This document shows, piece by piece, positions 14,301-24,358 of a stretch of DNA of 64,000 nucleotides. This DNA comes from Clavelina lepadiformis. Taxonomy: Eukaryota > Chordata > Ascidiacea > Aplousobranchia > Clavelinidae. Each line of letters opens with the position of its first letter. Positions within the stretch are counted from its first letter, which is position 1. Below the pieces are notes generated by a model. The model worked only from the letters and a program-made list of their open reading frames with translations. It was not told where the DNA came from and ran no database searches. The stretch spans positions 3,536,501 to 3,600,500 of the forward strand of contig NC_135243.1 of assembly GCF_947623445.1 (NCBI RefSeq), in the 5' to 3' direction. The translations under genes and the position numbers were made by a program.

Positions 14301-15899
14301 GACGTCACAACTGTATCAATCACTGACATTTCAAAAAGGTTTTCTGTTTAGGGGATCCACCTGGTCCAGGAGCTTATATCAAATTACGGGTTGGAAGTGG
14401 TCCAAGCTTACATGGCACACATCCAAAACCACGCCGAGGTCGCGGTCAGAAATCTGCTGCGCGACGTCTGCATGACAACGGACGGCGTACTCAGCGCGTC
14501 GGACAAGATGGACGACGGATCAGTGATCAACCTCCGGGTGGAGATCGACTCGAAGGAGGGCAGCGCGACGTTCGATTTCGAGGGGACATCCCCTATGGTG
14601 ATAAACAACTTGAACGCGCCGAGAGCGATCACCAAGTCTGCCATCATCTACTCCCTTAGGTGCTTGGTGGGCTACGACATCCCGCTTAACCAGGGCTGCC
14701 TCGCCCCTATCCACCTCCAAATACCCAAGTGGTCCATACTCGACCCCGATGATGACGCGGCCGTCGTCGGTGGCAACGTGCTTACGTCACAGAGGATCGT
14801 TGATGTCATTTTGAAAGCTTTTAAAGCGTGTGCGGCGTCGCAGGGTTGCATGAACAACACGACCTTTGGTGATGAGAGCTTTGGTTATTACGAAACAGTC
14901 GCCGGCGGAGCTGGAGCGGTAAGTTCTCCGTTATATGAATAACGTTTTGCGTGACTTAATGATGACGTGGCGATTTTGCAGGGACCAACCTGGCACGGTC
15001 GCAACGGGGTTCATAGTAACATGACCAATACAAGAATCACTGACCCGGAAATTTTAGAAAGAAGGTCAAGATATGATAAGGCTTAGATCATTATGACGTC
15101 ATAAAGTTGATTGTTTGGTAACAAGTTTGTTTATGGCAGATATCCGGTCGTCCTCAAGAGCTTCCGGCTTCTCCCGGGCACTGGCGGAGAAGGACGTTAT
15201 AGGGGCGGGGACGGAGTTTTGAGGGAGATTCTCTTTCGAAAAAACTTAACCCTGTCAGTGTTGAGTGAAAGGAGGGTTTTCCAACCCTATGGAGCTGAAG
15301 GTAAGGGGGGATTCCCCGTATACCCACTTATAACCAATTTTTGATGAAATATTTGATAATCTTGGAAGATGAAAAAGTGGCGATGTAGGAACTGGTGTTA
15401 CGCGGATGAGAGAGATATTACCAAAGTTCTGACCACTTTGCTTCATAAACCTTAAATATTACTCATCACCAGCGCACGACCTCTGGTGGTGAATCTGCTC
15501 AAATTTCACTAAACTTGACCTTTTTATAATGCAGGTGGTGGACCTGGAAGTTGCGGTGAGAATTTATTGTTACGTCATAAAGGACCTGTCGTTAACTTGG
15601 GAGGCAAAAATTTTGTCAACGTCAACCCAGGAGTAAGTCTTTCTATTACGTCACAAGGACAGAGATTAATTAGAGATAGTTGATTTTGTTTTGATGAAAA
15701 CGACGTTCTGTTTTTGATGAGATAACTTCTTCCTATTTCTACCATCCAGGACATCTTTCAACTCAAATCTCCTGGTGGCGGCGGGTATGGAGCTCCTTCT
15801 AGCGATGGTCAACTGTCGCTGTCTAAACGTCGCAAGGTGGCGACGTTCTCCGCCCGAGGGAGTGTTTTCGAGTTCGAGTCTCAGCAAGAAGCACATTGA
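5317..15899 (+). CDS. OPLAH: ATP-dependent 5-oxoprolinase, 25 exons
   Basis: This gene encodes the cytosolic enzyme that uses ATP to open 5-oxo-L-proline to L-glutamate in the gamma-glutamyl (glutathione) cycle. Exons: 5317-5392, 5575-5666, 5846-6031, 6349-6474, 6619-6725, 6955-7197, 7468-7571, 7869-7957, 8369-8541, 8896-8978, 9066-9306, 10906-10994, 11320-11542, 11978-12116, 12422-12581, 12719-12806, 13047-13113, 13422-13628, 13925-14099, 14177-14286, 14352-14918, 14982-15064, 15140-15300, 15535-15632, 15750-15899. The sum is 3837 nt, or 1278 residues plus TGA, close to the human enzyme. All junctions are GT-AG and in phase. Visible motifs are IDRGGTFTD (residues about 10-18), [25 protein letters not shown] and [14 protein letters not shown] of the hydantoinase A half. 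[19 protein letters not shown] (about 740), [16 protein letters not shown] and NLNAPRA mark the hydantoinase B half. The start was chosen by match to the family N-terminus. The exon 3 acceptor could lie 3 nt further on. Confidence 0.97.
9429..10254. mobile_element. hAT-like element in OPLAH intron 11 (outer element)
   Basis: The left end CAGGGATTCCCAACC (9429) and right end GGTTGGGAACCCCTG (to 10254) are inverted with one mismatch. Flanks TGACTAGT and (TG)ATCTAGT look like an imperfect 8-bp duplication. No transposase frame is seen. A second element lies inside it at 9642-9947. The insertion enlarges intron 11 to 1599 bp without touching an exon. Confidence 0.65.
9642..9947. mobile_element. 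hAT-like MITE nested in the outer element
   Basis: It starts CAGGGTTGCCA and ends TTGCAACCCTG. The flanks are GCTATAGA (9634-9641) and GCTGTAGA (9948-9955), an 8-bp target duplication with one mismatch. It has no coding capacity and must be younger than the element it interrupts. Confidence 0.75.
11641..11912 (+). repeat. duplicated segment around an A/T-rich simple repeat, OPLAH intron 13
   Basis: The segment containing ATGTTCACAAC and GTTTGATTAAAACTT occurs at about 11644-11703 and again at about 11857-11909. Between them is a TAAATAATAAATAAAAAT-type simple repeat (about 11740-11840). It is intronic and not predicted to alter the protein. Confidence 0.6.
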
Positions 15900-17705
15900 C
15901 CATCGTTTTGTCGATCTTGATCTTTTGACCGCTCAAACATCGTGATGACTAATTAATTTCAATAATTAACTTTTTATTAACAAGTGCAATTTAGTTTATA
16001 ATATTTCTAGAAGTCGATGCTTATTTTTCGTGATAGTCGTTCCTTAGTTGTAGTGCAGTCGATTTAAAGATCTATGCATGTTGATGTGTCGTATGCTTCA
16101 AGTGATACTGAAATATACATCTATTAATGTCCTTGTTGGTCTATACTGGAGTGGCGAAGTGGAGAAGTTTCAGTGTCTCGGGCTTTTAGGAGATGCAAAA
16201 AATACGAAATTTAAAAATTAATTTCTCATCACTGGAGTTTTTCGCTGAATGACTTGTGAAAAGGTTAATTACAAAATTATTTACTTAAAAACCAAGTTGT
16301 GGTGCAGTTGCACTTTGAGGCATAATGGTTGCGTGCACGCATGTTTCCTTTATTGGTTAATTTACTCAAACATATATGACAAATTTTTAGTTCGTTTGTG
16401 TATTACTCGTGTGAAGTATTGCACAACAATCATATTCGCCCCAAAGACCGCGAACACTGGTGGCTATTGTTACAATATGAGTGAGGTACTATTGAAGATG
16501 ATAACTTGTTTTGCTTCTGACTCGATGGTATGAGTTCTCATTTCTCAAACAGCGTGACTATGCTGTTAGTGGCTTAAATTCTGTCTATGCATATTACTAA
16601 ATTATAAAGTTCCCATTTTATGTATTATAAGACGCAAAGGTTTTCACCTTTGGGCAAAGTTCACTGAATGTTACATTGCGCTTGGTAACAAGTGAGAACG
16701 AAGAGTAGAAGGAAGGCTTGCAAACATTACAACAGTATTTATATGTGGCACAACAGTTCAATCGATGAAATTATCTGACGTCATTAAGGAGAATTCAAGT
16801 CCGGTCAACAACTGAATTGTAAGGTCCCAAAATAAAATTAAAGCATTTGGAAGACAGCTCGTGACGTATCGTCACACATATATTACTAATCCAAGCATCA
16901 ATGTTGATAAAAACATGTTTTGCGAAAATGTATTATTTAGCAGTACCTCGGTATCGACAACTGTAGTTTTGAAAAAAAGAACCGAATTACTTTTTTCAAG
17001 AAAATTCAGTCAGATCCGGCAGTCAGTACTTTTCACGTGAATTTGTTTCAAAATTTTAACAAATATGCTTTCAAAAATACATGTTAATTAATACTAATTT
17101 TAGCATCTGTTGATTTTTTTAAACCTCGAAATGTCAAGCAAAATTGTAAGCGATTAACGTCACATATGTTTTAACCTGAAATAACCTTTACAGGGGGAGT
17201 AATAGCAGCACCTTTTACACAAAAAGTATTGGTACCGACGAAATACCGAACTACTTTTTAAAAATAGTACCGAAACGATCGGTATAATTTTTGCCAAATA
17301 CCGGTACCGTTATTGACGGTACTTTCAAAGTACCGACTGCTCACCTCTGCTAATGTGCCAACTTTGCCTTCTTTAAAGCACCCAAAATCTCGGCTAAAGT
17401 GTAAGTTTTTTCGAAACTCTTTTAGCAACAAGTCGGATATCTGTAAAAGAAAGGAAGCGACCATCATGATCAACTTATCAACGTTATTTGCTTGCATTTG
17501 GTAAAAATATTTTCGACCGTTGTGACGTTATTAAAATGATTCGATCATGTTCTGAACTGAATCTTATGAAAGAAGAACTTACAGATCACGTAAAACCGCG
17601 TCGCTTTTTTCCACGTCATTGCAAAATACGTTTATTTTTGCTATGTAAGCTTGGAATACGGTCTGTTGGTGTCTTGTTAACGTTGATGCTAAAATGTGGC
17701 AGATT
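15900..17705. other. OPLAH 3' region and intergenic sequence
   Basis: No coding exon is recognised. The OPLAH 3' UTR must start here, but I cannot place a polyadenylation site confidently. A hAT-like terminus lies at 17236-17349. Confidence 0.4.
17236..17349. repeat. hAT-like transposon end with GGTACCG palindromes
   Basis: The sequence carries repeated CGGTAC and GTACCG words and ends GACTGCTCACCTCTG. Its reverse complement, CAGAGGTGAGCAGTC, is the sort of terminus seen in hAT MITEs. Related GTACCTCGGTATCG sequence near 16943 may be the other end, but the inverted match and target duplication are not clear. Confidence 0.4.
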
Positions 17706-19582
17706 TCACTTTTGCATTTCGTAAATACTTCTTAACCCATAGCTTGCCGCTTGGTGACATTGAGTAATGACTAGCGCAAGTTTTTGTTGCACTAAAAACG
17801 TGAGAAAGTTGCACTTAATTTTAACAAAAGTTGCAGTAAAAAGTTGCATGAAAAATAGAAAAAAGTTGCCAAAAGTTGCAATATAAAATTCCTACAAACA
17901 GCTTAAAACATCATACTAGCCTACATAAGTTCTGAGTATTTAGGAAGCTTCCGGAAGCTGTAAAAAAAAGTTGCAAAAGTTGCAAAAACTTGCCCTAGTA
18001 ATGACCCTTGCCTCGACTTTCACTGCTGATTATGACCAAGATGCCTGGAAAGAATGCGAAGACAAACACTTTGCATTATTGACGAGTTTTAAACAATTAT
18101 CTACAGACTCTTCACTGACAGCGCAGTGATTGCTCTTGCTATAAATTTCATTTGATTGCGGTTTAGCAATGCATAGACGTCTTACAATCCCGAGTGTTCC
18201 CGTATGCAATAGACCTTAATGGTCCGTCATAACTGAAAACCCTGTCCTGGAATTTTTCAAGTCTGTATTCTTCGTTGCGAAGCAGGAAGTTGAAACCATT
18301 GGAGTTAGTGATTGTGGCTTTTTCGTATGTGTAGTTTAAAACAACGAAGTGAAATTAAAGAAATGAATGAAAACACAAATGTAAAATCCTCATCTATGGT
18401 GGGTCTACATAAATTATCTAAAATCTCTTGTTTCGTAATCAATGATCGTTGTTTCAATGTGATATGGGAATTGTGGTGTATTATTGATGGTAGCTTAGGG
18501 ATGGCCTAAGCCAAGCCAAGTCTTACAGTCTTTGTTCGACTCCGAAATGATTGTCTTTGACTCCGTTACGTTTACTGTCTCTATATTGCTTCTTAAATCA
18601 ACACCAACTTCATAAGTTCTAATTGTTATATTGTCCGAATAAGTTGTATCGAATTAGCAATATTTACACCACGCTTCCAATTCCCAATATCTTAGTTATT
18701 ACTTCAATTCACAGGAACTAACTCAGGAAGAAGTGAATGTCTAAAGAGGTTTCTCAGATACTTTTCAAGAGAGAGATTTAAACCAAACATTTCTTTTTAT
18801 ACTAAAGTATTGGCCAATCAGCTTTTGCCAATTAGCCCATAGTCACGTGTACAATTCCAATTTTAGCCTTTTTCTCACAAAGAATTCAAATCGATTTACC
18901 CCGTGTACAGAAAACCACTTGACACACTTAACTACGTCACAGGTCAATTGGAACTATTTTTTGACTACAATTTGCTAGAACAATGCATTAGCTACGTACA
19001 AACTATTATACAGTCAAATACAATGCTACTTGAAACACTTCAATCTACGTCAGCACGCTACAAAGCTTTGCAAACATTATTATCTGTACTGGAGAAAATA
19101 CAAAACTTATGCAATGCCAATTTATATAAATTATTGCAATTATGAAATTATCCGAACGCCACAGTGAGAAGCGTTTTAAGACAAATTTAAAAAAAAACAA
19201 AAATAAACAGCTATACAAAATGATAATCTGACATAATGACTAATAAATATGATGGCAACTACTCTACATTTGGTCTAAAATAAATGCATTCGCAGAACTT
19301 AAAATCGTCCACGATTCATCACAACCAAAGATCACTGACAAATGTTCAACAAACCACCATCCACCGCAACGAAGAATCGGCATTCCAGCAACTTAAACGT
19401 AAAGTAGAAAACTGCATTTGCTAATGTTTACTTTTACATAAAATTACTTACGGAAAGAAAACAAAAACACTGATAGTTGCCGCCGCATTTTCCTAAAAAT
19501 TGTTTAAGGTCCTCACATAGACATCATCAATCAATCTCCCGGCGCGGTATAAAACGTCATCGCAAAAACAGTTCTAATTCAT
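17706..19582 (-). pseudogene. profilin-like array member 2, pseudogene split by a MITE
   Basis: All three family exons can be traced on the minus strand, but each is damaged. Exon 1 (19452-19582) starts MN*NCFCDDV: the invariant Trp3 codon is TAG and a second stop follows near residue 30. Exon 2 (18186 to about 18327) still reads YEKATITNSNGFNFLLRNEEYRL in pattern (NSNG, LLRNEEYRL) and RSIAYG, but its acceptor CAG has become CAC. Exon 3 begins at 18044 (ILVIISSES) and is interrupted by a 226-bp hAT MITE at 17772-17997. Beyond it the tail QCHQAASYGL..IYEMQK-stop is preserved to 17706 in a shifted frame. The gene is dead, but its sequence is recent enough for each part to be read. Confidence 0.85.
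17772..17997. mobile_element. hAT-type MITE, short copy, inside the pseudogene exon
   Basis: The ends are TAGCGCAAGTTTTTG and CAAAAACTTGCCCTA, with a perfect 8-bp target duplication GTAATGAC (17764-17771 and 17998-18005). The sequence matches both outer parts of the 927-bp element at 3017-3943. It is an internally deleted, non-autonomous copy. Confidence 0.88.
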
Positions 19583-19784
19583 TTCACAGAGTTTCTTATA
19601 ATTATGTAAATTGTACCTTTACTGAAAAAATAGCAAAATAAAAATCAGCACAATCCCGCCTTAGCTTTACTCAACTGAAAAGCAACTTTGTATCGTATTC
19701 AAATAAAAAAAAAAGAATACATTAAAAGATGACGATTTGCTTTTTTCTGACTTGACTACAAGCTGCAAAGTAGCAAATTGGGAA

Positions 19785-19858
19785 CGAAAAACGCTGAGCA
19801 CGATACATCAGTGTTGTAATGAAAGCCGCCGGCATACTCACAAAATTGCGTTGATTAG
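19785..19858 (-). promoter_or_regulatory. shared array upstream block, member 2 copy
   Basis: In gene orientation it runs AACTAATCAACGCAATTTTG ... GTGCTCAGCGTTTTTCG, about 200 bp before the dead start codon. It is one of a set of related blocks found before most array members. That it survives in a pseudogene shows it travels with the duplicated unit. Confidence 0.6.
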
Positions 19859-20404
19859 TTAATACAAAACACGCTTCAAAGCAAAAAAGGCAACAATTAA
19901 GAAACTTGATTTATATCACTTTATTTTGTTTGTGCAAGCAATTGCATTTTTTTACAACACTAAATATGCACCTAAAAGCACATATCCTTGAACCACGATT
20001 TTAGTGCACTGTCGTAATAATTGTAGCATCAAATGTGTGCTGCATTTTCGGCAACAATTAATGTAAACACTTATCTTGTGTCTCGGGTACTGGCAACTAT
20101 TTCTTGATTTAAGATCAACTAGTATTTGGACTTGCCATGATTTGAAGTTAACCCTGCATAAAATTTTGACTGAGTTCTGTAAAACAACCATCACATTTTT
20201 TTATGAAAGATTTCTTATCACTTCGTGCTATTAAAGCACGACACGTACGTTGCATATGTGTAGGTCTTCTTATTGCTTCAATACGCTTCTTGTAAATATT
20301 ATTTATTTTAGCTTCTTAATGTTAAGATCGGTTTAATCAATAACAAAATAGAAACTCATATCATCACGAAATACCATCTAAAACCTCGGTTACTGCGAAG
20401 TGTT
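19859..20404. other. intergenic between members 2 and 3
   Basis: No gene is recognised in this AT-rich stretch. Confidence 0.4.
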
Positions 20405-20497
20405 TTATCCATCCCATTCGCAGCACTCGACCCTATTAGAGCAATGCCTTATCACATCTTTCATGACAAAGAACGAAGTGGCCATTATTGCCACATC
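20405..20497 (-). pseudogene. possible relic of a family exon 3
   Basis: The minus strand reads DVAIMATSFFVMKDVIRHCS NRVECC then a stop. The spacing from V-x-I to HC equals that of intact third exons (VLIV ... HC, 18 residues), and NRVE sits where KAVD or RSVE occurs in others. The YGL that normally follows is CCE here. There is no clear acceptor and no matching exon 1 or 2 besides those of member 3. The likeness may be chance. Confidence 0.3.
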
Positions 20498-20620
20498 AAA
20501 TCCGATCATCAACTTCCCATTTACTATGATCATCGTTGCCATTGTGACGTATAACATATATATGGTTTGATCTCTGTCTGGTTTATACATTCTCGATGGT
20601 TAGTTACTCTTGGTTGGGCT

Positions 20621-20660
20621 GTTGGTTATTGGTTGGTTGGTTGGTTGGTTGGTTATTGGT
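20621..20660 (+). repeat. GGTT simple repeat
   Basis: A run of TTGG units with two TTATTGG interruptions, an ordinary microsatellite. Confidence 0.85.
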
Positions 20661-20791
20661 CGATAGTTTCTATATTAATCGGGTCAACTACATCGAGTGA
20701 CAGGGGCATGAAATATTTCCAAAAAACAACAAAATATTTATTACAATATATTTATTGACGACTTCGAAAGCACCGAGACGTTGCAGCAGTT

Positions 20792-21658
20792 TCACATTTC
20801 ATATTCCTGGAGTTTTCTTACTCCTTCCCTTGCACCTAGCTCACAATTGTTAATGATTGTTTCTTTGTCTTGACTTTCACAGCTTATTACGACCACGAAG
20901 ACTGCAGAGAAAAACAACAAAGTTGCACACAATGATTTTGAAAGCTCTGATTAAGACATTTTTCAACTTTTAAAGCTATGATTCTGTGTTTTTCTATGCA
21001 AGTAAAAACTTACAGTGGGACATTTCCCCGTAAGCAATTGATCTTTCTGGACTCAGGTAAGTAAATATATCACCGTCATTTTTCACCAGAATGAAATCCT
21101 CGCTTTCAAATCGGAAGTTTGGATTCCACGAACTGGGTTCCATTCTTTTCTGTCGCATTTTATAAATCACGCTCATCGATAGATCCTGTTTAAAAACATC
21201 GAAGTAAATTTATACAAATTCGAGGAAAAAAACAACATTTTCCATATTAAATTGAGAAAAAGCTCGCGTTTAAATTGAGCTCACAAATTTTTAACGAAAA
21301 AAAAAAGAAATCAACAAAAAGCTTCTCGCGGTATCGATGTAAAAATATTTTTTGCAAATCTCAAAAACATTTGAAAACACGTGGAAATAATGGATATGCG
21401 AAATATTACACTGTTAACGCGTTTGTAAAAGTTGAATGCCCAAAGTTTCAAAAACCTACTATGACAAATAAGCTGAACTTTATCAATTTTTGTTAATGAA
21501 ACTCTAAATTTAGATAAATTGCTTACTGCAAGTCTTTCATAATTCAAACGGCATCTCCCACATTCCCCTCGTGCACGATCTCGGACCCGCACAGAAACAT
21601 ATTCCAATAGACGACCTGACCGACTCAAAATATCATCGCAAAATTCGTCCCAACTCAT
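20792..21658 (-). CDS. profilin-like array member 3 (137 aa)
   Basis: Three exons on the minus strand: 21658-21527, 21185-21014 and 20901-20792 (132, 172 and 110 nt), with in-phase GT-AG junctions and TGA stop. Exon 1 reads MSWDEFCDDILSRSGRLLEY, with the family Trp3. Exon 2 is 27 nt longer than the standard 145 nt. Its front is replaced by a basic, family-unlike stretch (YKMRQKRMEPSSWNP) before FRFESEDFILV and RSIAYG. Exon 3 reads FFVVVISCESQDKETIINNC ELGAREGVRKL. Its IINNC...REGVRKL tail is the closest in the window to the vertebrate profilin ending LINKKCYEMASHLRR as I remember it. Profilins bind actin monomers and proline-rich proteins. Whether this copy does is inference. A shared upstream block lies at 22015-22075. 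Confidence 0.75.
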
Positions 21659-22014
21659 TTCAATGAGCTCAAGCAATCTTAAAACTAAATCAAAAAACTA
21701 GCAACTTAATAGTCTTAGTGTGCTCAAGCAATCCCCTTAAGTTTTCCTTGGATCATGAGCGTTTTATATTCAAAAAGGTATTGAAGGCGTGGCTTCCAAA
21801 TCGCTTTCCGTGTTACTCTATTTATATATCTTTATATATCATGTCCTTATTTATCTCTGCAGTAAACTAATCATCCATAAAGAAAAATACTAGCTTTCCT
21901 GAACAAATAATCAAGACGTAAAGTGTTCGGCAGGTCCAAAAAGCAACTCTGACAAACATTTATAACCTAACTACATGTAGTATGTGACAGCGATGGACCA
22001 CGAGAGAAGTCGGT

Positions 22015-22075
22015 CATGGCAGAAGTGAAGCAATTAACGCGGAGGTGAATTACCCGCGTTGTACGTTGATTAAAT
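22015..22075 (-). promoter_or_regulatory. shared array upstream block, member 3 copy
   Basis: In gene orientation it starts TTTAATCAACGTACAACGCG and contains GCGTTAATTGCTTC and CTTCTGCCATGACC. It lies about 360 bp before the ATG. The copy at 52482-52545 is the closest relative by eye. Confidence 0.6.
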
Positions 22076-22340
22076 GGAACCAGACGCTCTCAAGGAATGA
22101 AATGTTGCAAATAAAAGCTTCTTAAGGGGGCTCAGTGTTTCTGTGCAAACAATCGCTTTATCACTTTTGTTCATTTGCGTCTTTGAGATTTCATATTTGC
22201 CCAACCAAACTACTTTGCTCGGAAAATGATGACGTTAATTTATAACAGAAGGTCGCGCGGCACAGCTACAACGACCATATTCAGCAAACGACTTATCGGA
22301 AAACATCAAAATATCCAAGTAAACGTGGAAAAGAGCGGCA

Positions 22341-22384
22341 TCGGTCAGCTCGGTGGTCGAGAGAATCGAAATCTGGGCTCGATC
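22341..22384 (+). repeat. possible tRNA-derived SINE head
   Basis: CGGTCAGCTCGGTGGTCGAG resembles a Pol III A box region and GGCTCGATCGC, about 32 bp on, resembles a B box. The cloverleaf cannot be closed convincingly and no tail or duplication was found, so this is only a candidate fragment. Confidence 0.25.
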
Positions 22385-23826
22385 GCGATAGTATTCCGTG
22401 TTCCATACCCAGTGGGGCTATGGATATAATCGCTATATCGCTCGTAATCTTGTAACGCCCATTTTGCAGTCTTGATTGCTTTGTATAGGATTAAAGTGGA
22501 CATGAAGCCTTTTTAACTGGATTCCTGAAAAAGGGTAAAAATACGTTGATTCCGAAAATATAAACAACATTTCTCGAGATTTTTTCGTCAACATGTTATT
22601 TGAAAAACCGTTTTCAAAATAATTTGTGGGGAGCTGATGTGACGTCAACGCGGTTATTGGTATTCGAGCCAGATTCAAACGTATATCAGGTCAATGGAAA
22701 GTAGCTGTTGCAAGACTCGTTTCGGCGAGTTTAGTGGTTGTGTTAGACAGGTTATTTTGTATTTTTTCAGTAATGGATGATTGACTAACGCTACTTAGTG
22801 CGTTAGTCAACAGACCGCAATAAACAAATCAAAATTTGCTTTACAATTAAACTGATATTGTCAAAGGGCTAAACCTGGAGATGTTATTAGTTTTAACCTG
22901 GAAGTTAAGTAGCAGCAGTAATGGGTATAACAATTTTTTTGAAAAAAGACATGGTGATTACTTTACCTAAACACCCTATCTGGTCATTTGCCTACAATAC
23001 TTATTATAATGAATCTATATTTTCCGAAACTACAGCCAGAAAATATTTCCACAGAAAACAGTCGATTGCTTACTTTACAGCGGTACAAGCTCTAAGGTAT
23101 TGCTCAAACCTATTTTGGTAATATTGGTTCGTACAAGCTTTCCCGCTTTACGTTTACAAAATTAGTTTTTTTGTTAACTTTGTGCTCTTGTTTGTGTTTG
23201 TCCCTTTTGGGCTTTCGCAGTGATGTCACACTGGAACAGAAGGTACACCAAGACGCTACCAAATAGCTTTATTGCGTAACATAGCAAAAAGGAAATAAAA
23301 AAGTCACTGTTTATAACAAGTTCTGTGGCACATTTGCTAATATCTAAATCACTGTCGTATACTCTACATCAAAATCCATGCGATCAACAAACCGAACACA
23401 AAGCCTCGGTTAAGGCAAATAATCTTGAGTGATATCTTAGTCATTCGTGTGTGCCTAGTGTGACGTAATAATTGTTGCTAAACGGTAAGCTTGGGCAGTT
23501 CATAGCATAGACTCCATAGAATAGATTACACTGGTCTACAAAAACAAAACAATTTTTAGTTGCATGAACTTTGATGATTGATTTAGGATAAGTTTTGGTT
23601 GCTGAATCCAATTCTGAGCTCAGAATTGCTCTATCACGTGAGGTTTTTTCGCTGCGCATTTTCCCCAATTTCATAAATTGATCAAATTTTGACTTTCATT
23701 AGCGACGGTACGGTGAGCGTATAACAGCAACAGATCAAATATTGTTATTGAAATCACCTATGATGAAACCTCGGCTGAAAGTTTTGTTGTAGTACTGAAT
23801 GACAGAGATTTCGGTTAACTTTAATC

Positions 23827-23900
23827 CAATGGTTCTCAATCTTTTTCAATCACGGACCTCTTTTCGAATTTCGAAAATATATGTGGACGCATTCATTTTT
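23827..23900 (+). repeat. isolated hAT-like terminus
   Basis: CAATGGTTCTCAATCTTTTT followed by CACGGACCTCTTTTCG matches the CAxxGGTTCTCAA style of hAT ends. No inverted partner was found within the next few kilobases. Confidence 0.4.
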
Positions 23901-24149
23901 CTTTGGTAGTTCATTACTTGTTACCATCTTTATCTTTATACATCTGCCCTGCAGACTTAATCGGCTTTATAAATGCTTTTTATGACAGCACCTTGCTCTT
24001 TAGTAAAACATAAACATTGTAAACGATAAACATAATATTGTTTGTACAAGGTAAAATAAAATTATGCGCTTTGGCAAATAACCCAAATGTGTGGTCATAT
24101 AAGCTTGTTTTGAAACATTAAAAGACACGGGATGTCTGCTTATCCAAAG

Positions 24150-24228
24150 AACCAAACTGCTTATCGTGCTTATCATGCTTAATCTGCTTATCATGCTTAA
24201 TGTGCTTATCGTGCTAATTCTGCTTACT
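24150..24228 (+). repeat. TGCTTATC(A/G)TGCTTAAT tandem repeat
   Basis: About seven degenerate units built from TGCTTATCATGC and TGCTTAATG. It lies just before the coding mobile element at 24359. Confidence 0.7.
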
Positions 24229-24358
24229 CTGAACTTGAAACTTGAAACTAACTTGAAACCAAACGAAAGACGGGGTGTAATTTTCGCAGTATACTTTCAT
24301 TGACTTTATGGAGTCAGTTTGTGTTATTGAGTTGTAATTTTGGATTGTATTAAATACT

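Larger units (their letters stand above)
22076..24358. other. intergenic between member 3 and a mobile element
   Basis: No gene is supported. It contains a tRNA-like box pair (22341-22384), an isolated hAT-like end (23827-23900) and a simple repeat (24150-24228), listed separately. Confidence 0.4.

Noticed and set aside
19952-20194. Minus-strand frame with LLRQCTKIVVQGYVLLG resembling a family C-terminus
   Set aside because: The distance from the putative V-x-I strand to QC is too long, no splice acceptor fits and no other exon is nearby.
22921-23121. Plus-strand frame with LKKDMVITLPKHP and SFAY that faintly resembles exon 2 of member 1
   Set aside because: No acceptor, no RxEEY segment, no donor in the right place and no companion exons. 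Spacing is not better than chance.
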